Below are positions 8,352 through 16,554 of a DNA stretch of 64,000 nt, piece after piece. A model generated the notes under the pieces. That model saw only the letters and a program-made list of their open reading frames with translations. It was not told the DNA's origin and made no database searches. Location of the stretch: positions 308,001 to 372,000 of the forward strand of contig JANWYH010000001.1 in assembly GCA_025054715.1 (NCBI GenBank). Direction: 5' to 3'. Position 1 is the first letter of the stretch, and the number at the start of each line of letters is the position of its first letter. Position numbers and translations under genes: made by a program. Source of the DNA: Pyrinomonadaceae bacterium (GTDB taxonomy: Bacteria; Acidobacteriota; Blastocatellia; Pyrinomonadales; Pyrinomonadaceae).

Positions 8352-9029
8352 CTAAAATGTTCTCCATGTTAGCGTGTAAGCAGGAGGGACGTTTTTCAAG
8401 ATTAATCGGCTTTTTTCAGCCTTTCCGTACTTGAGATTCATATATCGACGAAACTCAATGGCAGAGGAAAGATAATAACAGTGTGCGTATTGAAAAGTGC
8501 GAAATAAACATCCGTTGACCATGAGTTTGTCGATTTCAGAGATTATCTTTTTGCAGGTTCTTTCAGGAAGCGAAGCAAAGGGAAGACTTGAGATTATGTA
8601 TCTTATCGTTTGGATTCTTTCCTTTTGTATTATTTCTGTTATGCGACAGGCATCGCCTTGTATGATGGTTAATTCTGGAAATCTTCTACGGAAAAGTTCA
8701 ACGAATTTTTCATTTAGTTCAATCCCGATATAAGAGTTTTTGTTTTTTAATCTAGTCTGCAAGAATTTTGTTATTGCGCCTGTTCCAACTCCGATTTCTA
8801 AAACTGCATTTTTTTCATTCGGGAATATACCTTCGATCATTGCTTTTGCAAGCTCTGGTGAAGAAGGCGAAATTGCTCCAACGTGCAATGGGTTCTCCAA
8901 AAAGGCTCGAAGGAAGTGAATACTCTCGTTATTCCTGCTTAATTTCTGCAGTCTGTTTGTGACCACATTTTTGGCAGACAAGGACTTTACCCTCCTTTTT
9001 TGTTTGTTTTTCAAGTAAAAATTTTGCAT
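8352..9029 (-). CDS. PmtA-like class I SAM methyltransferase
   Basis: The protein has the class I Rossmann methyltransferase motif VLEIGVGTGAIT, an acidic end of beta-2 (GIELNEKF), a motif-II-like GDACRI and ISSLPF at the catalytic face. The preceding FLENPLHVGAISPSSPELA is typical of phospholipid N-methyltransferase (PmtA/rRNA dimethylase-like) proteins, which methylate phosphatidylethanolamine at the membrane. Substrate is not proven. The longest frame starts at ATG 9029 and overlaps the end of topA by 101 bases. TTG at 8981 and GTG at 8966 are shorter alternatives that would reduce the overlap, and conserved sequence begins only at about residue 37. It is downstream of topA on the same strand and probably co-transcribed. 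Confidence 0.75.
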   Translation of the reverse strand: MQNFYLKNKQKRRVKSLSAKNVVTNRLQKLSRNNESIHFLRAFLENPLHVGAISPSSPELAKAMIEGIFPNEKNAVLEIGVGTGAITKFLQTRLKNKNSYIGIELNEKFVELFRRRFPELTIIQGDACRITEIIQKERIQTIRYIISSLPFASLPERTCKKIISEIDKLMVNGCLFRTFQYAHCYYLSSAIEFRRYMNLKYGKAEKSRLILKNVPPAYTLTWRTF

Positions 9030-11193
9030 CGCAAGATGGACAATGCTGATCTACTGGCTTGTTCCAAAACACGGCTTTGCATTCAGGATAGTTGGAACAA
9101 GAATAAAAGATTCTGCCTTGCTTTGAGCGCCTAACTAAAATCTCGCCCTTTTCGCATTCAGGACAATGAAAGCCCGTAGATTCACGCTTAACGTAATTGC
9201 AGCTTGAACATTTTATGAACTCAGTATAGCGGTTTTTTCGGGAAATTAATTTAGAGCCACATTCTGGACAAGTCTCTTCAAGGAGCTTATCGTTCAGGTT
9301 TCTTTTATTCCTGCAATCTGGGTAATTAGAACACGCTAGAAAACGTCCAAAGCGACTAGATTTTATTACCATCTGCGCGCCACATTTTTCACAAATTTCA
9401 TCGGCTGGAATTTTTATTTTTTCTTTCGTTTCCGTTTTAGCTTTTTCTAAGTCTTTAATGAATTTTTCGTAGAACTTTTTAAGAGCTTCTCTCCAGTCGA
9501 GCCTTCCTTCTTCGATTTCATCTAGCTGGGTTTCTAGCTTTGCTGTATATGTCTCGTCGAAAATATCGTTAAAAGACGCAGTCAGTAGATCGTTGACCGT
9601 AATACCTAGCTTTGTCGGATAGAATTTACCGTCTTTTTTTTCGACATAATCTCTTTCCTGAATTGTAGAAATTATGGTTGCGTAGGTCGAAGGACGTCCG
9701 ATACCTTTTTCCTCTAAAGCCTTAACTAGACTTGCTTCTGTGTATCTTGGGGGTGGCTCGGTGAAGTGTTGTTCTGGCGTTAGTTGATTGAGCTTTAATT
9801 TTTCGCCTTTTTGGACTTCCGGCAAGACAAGCTCTCTGTCTTCGTCTGTATCATCGTCTTTTGATTCTTGATATACCTTCAAAAATCCGTCGAATTTTTC
9901 TATTGAGCCCGTTGCGCGAAACAAAAAGCGACCTGCTTTTATATCTATAGTTGTTTGATCGAAAACCGCTGGAGACATCTGTGAAGCAACGAATCTTTTC
10001 CATATAAGCGTGTAGAGCTTGTACTCTTCATCTGTGAGAAATTTCTTTATGCGTTCAGGGGTGTAATTTACAGAAGTTGGACGTATGGCTTCGTGTGCGT
10101 CTTGTGCTGTCTTTTTGGTCTTGTAGATGTTCGGTTTACTTGGAAGATATTCATCACCGAGATTTTCTCTTATAAAACTTCTTACTTCATTTAATGCCTC
10201 TTCTGAAATACGAGTAGAGTCCGTGCGCATATAGGTTATTAAGCCTACAGGTCCTTCTTCGCCAAGCTCTATGCCTTCGTATAATCGTTGAGCTATGCGC
10301 ATCGTTCGGCTTGCTGAAAAACCAAATTTCTTTGCGGCTTCTTGCTGAAGTTTGGATGTGATAAATGGCGGAACAGGCTTACGTTTGCGCTCTTTTTTTG
10401 TAACCGATTGAACAATAAAGTCTTCTTTCTCAGCTTCTTCAACCAAAGCCGTAGCTTCTTCTTGAGTTTTTATATGATATTCCGTAGGCTTTGCTGGTTC
10501 GCTAAAGTTAGAAGTTTTAAGGCTTTTTTCATCTATTTGATAGAGCTTTGCTTGAAAGTCTGGTGGGAATTTGCCGCTTAGGTTCGCAGCGATAGTCCAA
10601 TATTCTGTCGAGACGAAAGATTCTATTTCCCTTTCTCTTTCTACTATGAGTCTTAAGGCAACGGTTTGAACTCTACCAGCTGAAAGTCGTCCGCCGATTG
10701 CCTTCCATAGGAAGGGTGAAACCATGTAACCTACGAGTCGGTCGAGAACGCGGCGTGCTTTTTGAGCATTGACTAGGTTTTCATCTATCTGTTTTGGTTC
10801 CGCGAAAGCCTCACGAATTGCTTTTTCCGTAATTTCGTTGAATCGAACTCGGTAGATTTTAGGAGTATTTTTCTTATCTTTTACGATCTCTTCCTTAAGA
10901 TGCTGACAAATAGCCTCGCCTTCTCTGTCAGGGTCTGCTGCCAGATATACAGCTTCAGACTCTTTTGCTTGCTTTTTCAATTCGCTAACTATCTTCTTAT
11001 TATTCGGTTTTTTTTCATCTGGGATGAGTATGTATCTTGGTTCGAACTGTTTTTCTATATCAACGCCTAATTGGTTAGGGGGCAGGTCTTTTATGTGGCC
11101 GATTGATGCCAAAACCTTGTAATCACCACCAAGATATTTGTTGATGGTTTTAGCCTTTGCAGGTGATTCGACTATTACTAATTTTTTAGCCAT
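8929..11193 (-). CDS. topA: DNA topoisomerase I
   Basis: This 754-residue type IA topoisomerase relaxes negative supercoils by transient single-strand cleavage. The N-terminal Toprim domain has KLVIVESPAKAKTI and DPDREGEAI. The active-site region ITYMRTDSTRIS gives nucleophile Tyr321. After the core (to about residue 590) come four four-cysteine zinc ribbons, beginning CEKCGAQM, CPECGSKL, CPECEKGE and CPSCDAKF, which contact single-stranded DNA. Two of them have the CSNYPxC signature. The length is within the family range. The start ATG at 11193 is followed directly by conserved sequence. The 3' end overlaps the longest version of the methyltransferase gene. The 217-base gap upstream separates it from the divergent TetR/RND operon. 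Confidence 0.98.
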   Translation of the reverse strand: MAKKLVIVESPAKAKTINKYLGGDYKVLASIGHIKDLPPNQLGVDIEKQFEPRYILIPDEKKPNNKKIVSELKKQAKESEAVYLAADPDREGEAICQHLKEEIVKDKKNTPKIYRVRFNEITEKAIREAFAEPKQIDENLVNAQKARRVLDRLVGYMVSPFLWKAIGGRLSAGRVQTVALRLIVEREREIESFVSTEYWTIAANLSGKFPPDFQAKLYQIDEKSLKTSNFSEPAKPTEYHIKTQEEATALVEEAEKEDFIVQSVTKKERKRKPVPPFITSKLQQEAAKKFGFSASRTMRIAQRLYEGIELGEEGPVGLITYMRTDSTRISEEALNEVRSFIRENLGDEYLPSKPNIYKTKKTAQDAHEAIRPTSVNYTPERIKKFLTDEEYKLYTLIWKRFVASQMSPAVFDQTTIDIKAGRFLFRATGSIEKFDGFLKVYQESKDDDTDEDRELVLPEVQKGEKLKLNQLTPEQHFTEPPPRYTEASLVKALEEKGIGRPSTYATIISTIQERDYVEKKDGKFYPTKLGITVNDLLTASFNDIFDETYTAKLETQLDEIEEGRLDWREALKKFYEKFIKDLEKAKTETKEKIKIPADEICEKCGAQMVIKSSRFGRFLACSNYPDCRNKRNLNDKLLEETCPECGSKLISRKNRYTEFIKCSSCNYVKRESTGFHCPECEKGEILVRRSKQGRIFYSCSNYPECKAVFWNKPVDQHCPSCDAKFLLEKQTKKEGKVLVCQKCGHKQTAEIKQE

Positions 11194-11368
11194 TTCCTAT
11201 GAGCAACAATTTGACTTTCTATCATTCAAATTCGTAAGTGTCAATCCTTCAGATTATCTGACTGAACTTTTTCTTTGCCTAAAATTTGCTCCGAGCTTAC
11301 ATTTGTGAGGCGGAAAAATTGAACTTACAAGATGTTACAGCGGATTTGCAAAAATTTACGGTTGCTGT

Positions 11369-11403
11369 TTGACAAGTCGTTTTTGGAGTGAAAGACTATA
11401 GAT
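11369..11403 (+). promoter_or_regulatory. Possible promoter of the TetR-RND operon
   Basis: A consensus -35 TTGACA lies at 11369-11374. The downstream AT-rich options are GACTAT at 11394-11399 (19-base spacer) or TATAGA at 11397-11402 (22-base spacer), both longer than the ideal 17. The region is the only sensible one before the TetR start, so I report it with low confidence. Confidence 0.35.
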
Positions 11404-11407
11404 TAGG

Positions 11408-11425
11408 TGAGTGAGGACTTACTTA
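11408..11425 (+). promoter_or_regulatory. Probable TetR-family operator overlapping the regulator's start region
   Basis: TGAGTGA (11408-11414) and TTACTTA (11419-11425) form an imperfect inverted repeat, five of seven positions pairing, immediately before the ATG at 11426. TGA-TGA type half-sites are common targets of TetR-family efflux regulators. Its GAGG (11413-11416) is also the ribosome binding site, so bound repressor would lie at the very start of the transcript or just below the promoter. Confidence 0.45.
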
Positions 11426-12088
11426 ATGAAAGAAAAGCAGTTAAAATTTGAAACTGCGCCGAGAATGTCTGCAGATGAGAGAAAAAATCAAATTCTGCGG
11501 ATTGCCATAGATTTGTTCTCTAAGAAAGGCTTTAAAGGAACAACGACAAAAGAGATAGCACAAATAGCAGGGATTTCAGAGGCGATGCTGTTTAAGCATT
11601 TTGCAAGTAAAGACGAGCTTTACGCAGCTATGCTAGATTATAAGTCTTGCCAGGCTGGCATAGAAGAAACCTTCGCCTCGCTCGAAGAAGCAATAGAAAA
11701 GGGAGCTGATGATGAGGAAATTTTCTATGGCTTGATATTGAAGGCACTAAGGTATCACGAAAGCGATCAGGAATTCTTGCGACTACTTCTTCATTCAGCC
11801 TTAGAAGGTCACGAATTTTCCGAGCTTTTCGTGACGAGAAAAATTGCTCCTATTTATGAGCTTTTGGGTAAGTATATCGAAAAGCGTCAAAAGGAAGGTG
11901 TTTTTAGGGATGACGTAAATGCTCGTCTTATTGTGCGCGCTTTTTTAGGAATGATGGTTCATCACTCTATGAATAAGATTCTTTGGGATTCCGGTCAAAG
12001 ATTGCTTCAAGTGTCTGATGAAGAGGCAGCAAGAAGCTTTTCAGATATTTTGCTGAATGGAATTAGAAATAAAGAGGTAGGGCAATGA
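11426..12088 (+). CDS. TetR-family transcriptional regulator
   Basis: I choose ATG 11426 rather than GTG 11411 because GAGG lies nine bases upstream; this gives 220 residues. Residues about 15-60 are the TetR DNA-binding domain: an opening helix (RKNQILRIAIDLFSKKG), then the helix-turn-helix TTTKEIAQIAGISEAMLFKHF and SKDELYAAML. The rest is an all-helical ligand domain. It heads the RND efflux operon and overlaps the adaptor gene by four bases (ATGA), so it is most likely a local repressor induced by a pump substrate. The imperfect palindrome just upstream is its probable operator. The ligand cannot be read from sequence. Confidence 0.92.
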   Translation: MKEKQLKFETAPRMSADERKNQILRIAIDLFSKKGFKGTTTKEIAQIAGISEAMLFKHFASKDELYAAMLDYKSCQAGIEETFASLEEAIEKGADDEEIFYGLILKALRYHESDQEFLRLLLHSALEGHEFSELFVTRKIAPIYELLGKYIEKRQKEGVFRDDVNARLIVRAFLGMMVHHSMNKILWDSGQRLLQVSDEEAARSFSDILLNGIRNKEVGQ

Positions 12089-13392
12089 AAAGGCTTATTT
12101 TTGTACTGATTTTTCCCGCTTTTATTGCTTGCGGTGGTTCAAGTGCTAAGGAAGAAAAGCCGAAGCTAGAGGATGCAAAGGTTTTAGTTTCTACTGCGAG
12201 AGCGGTGGTCAGAGAAGTTCCTGATTATTTTGAGGCAACTGGCAGCTTAGTTAGTGATGTTCAAACGGATGTAGCTCCGTCTGTAGGTGGAAAAGTAGTT
12301 GAGGTAAATTTCGATATAGGAAGTTACGTGACGAAGGGAAAGGTTCTGGTTAGGTTGGATGATAGGGACGCAAAAATTCGCCTCGAACAAGCTTTAGCGC
12401 AAGTTGAACAACAAAAAAAGGCAGTCCAACAGGCAGAAGCAAACTTGGAAGTGGCTTTATCCAACCTTGCCCAAACGAGGGCTCGTCTTGGATTAAAGCC
12501 TAACGAAGAAGTTTATGGTGTTGACGACTTCCCCCAGGTAAAAGCTACGCGAGCGCAATTTGAGCTTGCAGAAAAAGAGCTGAGACGCGCAGAGCGATTG
12601 CTTGAGTCTGGTGATATTTCTCGTTCGATTTACGATCAGAGAAAATCTCAACGTGATACTCTTGCAGCTCAACTTGCCGATGCTCGCGCTAACGCTATGG
12701 CGTCTATACAAGCAATAGAAACCGCCAAAGCGCAAGTGGCTCTGGCAAAAGCAGCAGTTGCTCAAGCAAAGGCAGCAGTTAACACGCTCGAGACGCAGGT
12801 AGAGCAGGCGAAAAAAGCTCTTTCCGATACGGTTGTGTTGGCTCCTATAAGTGGTTATGTGGTTGAGAGAAACGTTGATCCTGGCGAATATGTATCGCCT
12901 AATGGTAAGGTAGCTACAATCGCTCGAACAGCGATTCTACGAATAAAAATAGATGTTCCTGAGAGGGATATAGGATTGGTTAGAGTAGGTCAAATTATAT
13001 CTTTACAAACTAATTCTTATCCTGACAGGACTTTTATGGGTAGAATTGTTAGAGTTTCGCCGAGCTTAAATCCTACCTCTCGTATTCTTACGGCAGAAGC
13101 TGAAATTGAAAATCCTGAGGGATTACTAAAGCCTGGTCAATTTGCAAGCGTTAAGATAAGAAAAACTGAACCTAAACGAGCTGTAATGATTCCGACTGCA
13201 GCAGTCAGAAGCGAAGCAGGGATCGGCAAGGTTTTTGTCATAAAGGACGGAAGGGCAGAGGAAAGGGTAGTTCGTCTTGGTATTCTCGAAAGCGATCTTA
13301 TTGAGGTTCAACAGGGCATTCAAGAAGGTGAAATAGTTGCTATCGAACAGTTAAACAAGCTTTTTGATGGCGCACTCGTCGAAGAAAAATAA
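12085..13392 (+). CDS. RND efflux periplasmic adaptor lipoprotein
   Basis: This 435-residue membrane fusion protein bridges the inner-membrane pump and the outer-membrane channel. The signal peptide ends at FIACGG, so Cys16 should be lipidated. A lipoyl/barrel-sandwich half (VAPSVGGKVVEVNFDIGSYV) at about 60-90 is followed by a long Ala/Gln-rich coiled-coil hairpin at about 95-245. The second lipoyl half (APISGYVVERNVDPGEYV), a beta-barrel and a C-terminal membrane-proximal domain follow. The layout matches AcrA/MdtA-type adaptors. It overlaps the TetR gene by four bases and is followed 11 bases later by the pump, so the set is one operon. Confidence 0.95.
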   Translation: MKRLIFVLIFPAFIACGGSSAKEEKPKLEDAKVLVSTARAVVREVPDYFEATGSLVSDVQTDVAPSVGGKVVEVNFDIGSYVTKGKVLVRLDDRDAKIRLEQALAQVEQQKKAVQQAEANLEVALSNLAQTRARLGLKPNEEVYGVDDFPQVKATRAQFELAEKELRRAERLLESGDISRSIYDQRKSQRDTLAAQLADARANAMASIQAIETAKAQVALAKAAVAQAKAAVNTLETQVEQAKKALSDTVVLAPISGYVVERNVDPGEYVSPNGKVATIARTAILRIKIDVPERDIGLVRVGQIISLQTNSYPDRTFMGRIVRVSPSLNPTSRILTAEAEIENPEGLLKPGQFASVKIRKTEPKRAVMIPTAAVRSEAGIGKVFVIKDGRAEERVVRLGILESDLIEVQQGIQEGEIVAIEQLNKLFDGALVEEK

Positions 13393-13403
13393 GGGGATGA
13401 AGT

Positions 13404-16400
13404 ATGCAATGGTTAGCAGAAATCTGTGTTAAGCGTCCAGTTTTTGCGACAATGCTGATTTTGTCTTTGGTTACTGTTGGCGGATTTTCGTTTATTTCAT
13501 TAGGAGTTGATCTCTTTCCAAAGATAGATTTTCCAACTATAACCGTAACAGTAATCAATCCAGGAGCTTCGCCTGAGGAAATAGAAACTGAAATAACGGA
13601 AAAGATTGAAGAAGCCGTTAATACAATTAGCGGGATAGATGAGATACGTTCCATATCAGCAGAAGGAATATCTCAGGTTTTTGTTCAGTTTGTTCTTGAA
13701 AAGAATGTTGATGTTGCGGCTCAAGAGGTTGAGAATCGAGTTCAGACAGTTATTCCGCGCCTACCGTTGACCGCCGAGCAACCAACGGTTCAAAAACTTG
13801 ATACAGACGCTGCGCCAGTTTTAAGAATAGTTGTCTCAGCTCCTACATCGATCAGGGAAGTAACTCAAGTTGCGGAAGATTTGGTTAAGGAAAAAATAGA
13901 ATCTGTAAATGGAGTTGGACAAGTTACGATTGTAGGTGGAAGGAGAAGACAGATAAATGTTTGGGTTGATCCAAATAGGATGCGCTCTTACAACATAACT
14001 CCGGGCGAAGTCGTCGCTGCTCTACAAATTCAAAATGCAGAATTTCCAAGCGGAAGACTTGATGAAGGCGCTGTAGAAAAGGGAATAAGAACAGCAGGGA
14101 AGATTAAGAATCCGGAAGAGTTTGCTGATGTTGTAGTAGCTACAAGAGGCGGCTATCCTGTAAAGGTCAAAGATATAGGTTATGTTGAAGATGGTGTCGA
14201 AGAAGTCCGCTCTGAATCAAGACTTAATGGTAAACCTGCCGTAACTCTTATTGTTTCAAAGCAATCGGGACAGAACACGGTCGAGGTAGCTAGAGCCGTC
14301 AAAGAAAGGCTTGAGGAGATTAAATCTACCCTGCCGCCAAATTACGAAGTAAAAGTAGTTGCCGATAACTCTATTTACATTGAAAATGCTCTTCATGCAA
14401 TAGAAGAACACTTAATTGTGGGTAGCATTTTGGCTGTTATCGTTGTTTTTCTGTTCTTATGGAACTTTCGTTCAACTTTCATAGCTGCTCTTGCGATTCC
14501 AACTTCTATTATTTCGACTTTTGCATTGATGTATGCGATGGGATACACGCTTAATTCAATTACAATGCTGGCTCTTACTTTAATGGTTGGAATTGTAATT
14601 GACGATGCTATTGTTGTGCTCGAAAACATTTATCGTTTCGTAGAAGAGAAGGGAATGGAACCTTTTGAGGCAGCAATTGAAGGCACACGTGAAATAGGGC
14701 TTGCGGTTCTCGCGACGACTTTTAGCTTGATGGCAGTTTTTGTCCCGATAGGCTTCATGCAAGGTATAGTAGGTCGTTTTATGTCTTCTTTTGGTCTTAC
14801 GGCGTCTTTCGCGGTTGCAGTTTCTTTGCTCGTGTCCTTTACTTTAACGCCAATGCTTGCCGCAAGGCTTATTAAAAGAAATAAAGACGGAGAAGCTAGG
14901 TCTTCAAAGGAAAGAAGGCTTTATCGTTACATTGAGTCTAGTTATTTGAAGCTCCTCGAGTTTTCAATGACTCATCGCTGGCTAATCGTTTTAATCAGCT
15001 TCTTAGTCTTCTTCAGTATCGTTCCGCTTTTTATGTATGTTGGTAAAAACTTCCTGCCTGTTGACGATCAGTCACAATTTGAAGTTTCTGTCAGAGCCCC
15101 AGAAGGTTATTCTCTTTCAGCAACCTCCGCATTGATGGAAAGAATTGCATCTGAAATCAGGCAACTTGATGGTGTGACCGATACTTTGGTAACGGTAGGT
15201 GGCGGGCAGCAACAGGTTGTAAATGCTGGTTCAATTTATGTCAAGCTCAAACCGATTCATGAGAGAGAGAAATCGCAAGAACAACTCATGATGCAAACGC
15301 GCGAGTTACTTGCAAAATATCAGAATTTAAGAATCTCGGTTCAGCAGGTGGCTATTTTTTCAGGTGGTGGATTTAGAAATGCAAACGTTCAGTTTTTAAT
15401 TGCTGGTCCGGATCTGAAAAAATTGGAAGAATATTCGCAGAAACTGCTAGAGCGATTGAAAAAAGTGCCTGATGCGGTTGACGTTGACTCAACGCTGATA
15501 AGCGGTAAGCCCGAGGTGAGATTAGAAGTTGATAGAACGGCAGCAGCAGATCTTGGCGTGCGCGTTGGAGATATTTCACAAGCTCTAAATGTGCTTGTAG
15601 CAGGTCAAGAAGCCACAACTTTTAACCAAAGTAGCAATCAATACGAAGTGAGAGTACGCGCGCTTGAAAATTTCCGTTCTGATGTAGAAGGTTTAAAAAA
15701 GCTAATAGTTCCATCAACAAAACTCGGATGGGTGACGCTTGATAGGGTTGTGAAAATAAAGGAAAGCACTGGTCCAAGCTCTATAGAACGTCTGAATCGC
15801 CAGCGACAAGTGACTTTGTTAGCGAATACGAGACCGGGCGGTTCAGCAACAAGCATTCAGGCAGAGCTTGACAAAGCTGTAGAAGAGCTTAAGCTCCCGC
15901 CTGAATACAAAGTCGGCTATATTGGTCAGTCAAAAGAGCTTGGAAAAGCCTTCTATTATTTCATGCTAGCCTTTTTGCTATCGGTTATTTTTATGTATAT
16001 CGTCTTGGCGGCTCAATTTGAATCCTTTATTCATCCAGTCACGATTTTACTTACACTGCCTCTTGCCGTGCCTTTTGGAATTGTAAGTCTTTTGATAGCA
16101 GGGCAAACGGTTAACATCTTTTCAGGTCTAGGCGTTCTGCTTTTATTCGGAATAGTGAAGAAAAATGCAATTTTGCAAATAGATCACATAAACGGTCTAA
16201 GAGAAAAGGGGCTGAATCGTCATGATGCAATAATGCAGGCTAATCGCGACAGATTACGTCCGATCTTGATGACGACTATATCGCTTGTAGCTGGTATGAT
16301 CCCGCTTGTTGTTTCTAGCGGTGCTGGTTCTGGGACGAATCGTTCAGTTGCAGTTTTAGTTGTTGGCGGTCAGACGCTTTGCTTACTTTTGACGTTGCTT

Positions 16401-16550
16401 GCTGTGCCGGTTTTTTATTCGATTTTTGATGATATATCAGAATTTAAACTGTTTCGCCGAATCGGCGAATTTTCGGAAGCATTCTTTAGCTTTTTCAAGA
16501 GAAAGTTTGTAACTACAACAAATGAAATACTTGGTAAATTCTTTTCATAA
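13404..16550 (+). CDS. RND multidrug efflux transporter, inner-membrane pump
   Basis: The 1048-residue protein has the standard HAE1/AcrB-type layout. Helix 1 (residues about 12-30) is followed by a large periplasmic porter domain, then helices 2-6 at about 335-495, a second periplasmic domain, and the last helices at about 855-1015. The VGIVIDDAIVVLENI segment carries the paired intramembrane Asp residues (Asp-Asp) that relay protons, and the second half has GIVKKNAILQIDHIN. It exports substrates by proton antiport together with the adaptor and TolC-like channel in the same operon. The substrate is unknown. The predicted TolC-like start lies just after its stop codon. Confidence 0.97.
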   Translation: MQWLAEICVKRPVFATMLILSLVTVGGFSFISLGVDLFPKIDFPTITVTVINPGASPEEIETEITEKIEEAVNTISGIDEIRSISAEGISQVFVQFVLEKNVDVAAQEVENRVQTVIPRLPLTAEQPTVQKLDTDAAPVLRIVVSAPTSIREVTQVAEDLVKEKIESVNGVGQVTIVGGRRRQINVWVDPNRMRSYNITPGEVVAALQIQNAEFPSGRLDEGAVEKGIRTAGKIKNPEEFADVVVATRGGYPVKVKDIGYVEDGVEEVRSESRLNGKPAVTLIVSKQSGQNTVEVARAVKERLEEIKSTLPPNYEVKVVADNSIYIENALHAIEEHLIVGSILAVIVVFLFLWNFRSTFIAALAIPTSIISTFALMYAMGYTLNSITMLALTLMVGIVIDDAIVVLENIYRFVEEKGMEPFEAAIEGTREIGLAVLATTFSLMAVFVPIGFMQGIVGRFMSSFGLTASFAVAVSLLVSFTLTPMLAARLIKRNKDGEARSSKERRLYRYIESSYLKLLEFSMTHRWLIVLISFLVFFSIVPLFMYVGKNFLPVDDQSQFEVSVRAPEGYSLSATSALMERIASEIRQLDGVTDTLVTVGGGQQQVVNAGSIYVKLKPIHEREKSQEQLMMQTRELLAKYQNLRISVQQVAIFSGGGFRNANVQFLIAGPDLKKLEEYSQKLLERLKKVPDAVDVDSTLISGKPEVRLEVDRTAAADLGVRVGDISQALNVLVAGQEATTFNQSSNQYEVRVRALENFRSDVEGLKKLIVPSTKLGWVTLDRVVKIKESTGPSSIERLNRQRQVTLLANTRPGGSATSIQAELDKAVEELKLPPEYKVGYIGQSKELGKAFYYFMLAFLLSVIFMYIVLAAQFESFIHPVTILLTLPLAVPFGIVSLLIAGQTVNIFSGLGVLLLFGIVKKNAILQIDHINGLREKGLNRHDAIMQANRDRLRPILMTTISLVAGMIPLVVSSGAGSGTNRSVAVLVVGGQTLCLLLTLLAVPVFYSIFDDISEFKLFRRIGEFSEAFFSFFKRKFVTTTNEILGKFFS

Positions 16551-16554
16551 GTCT

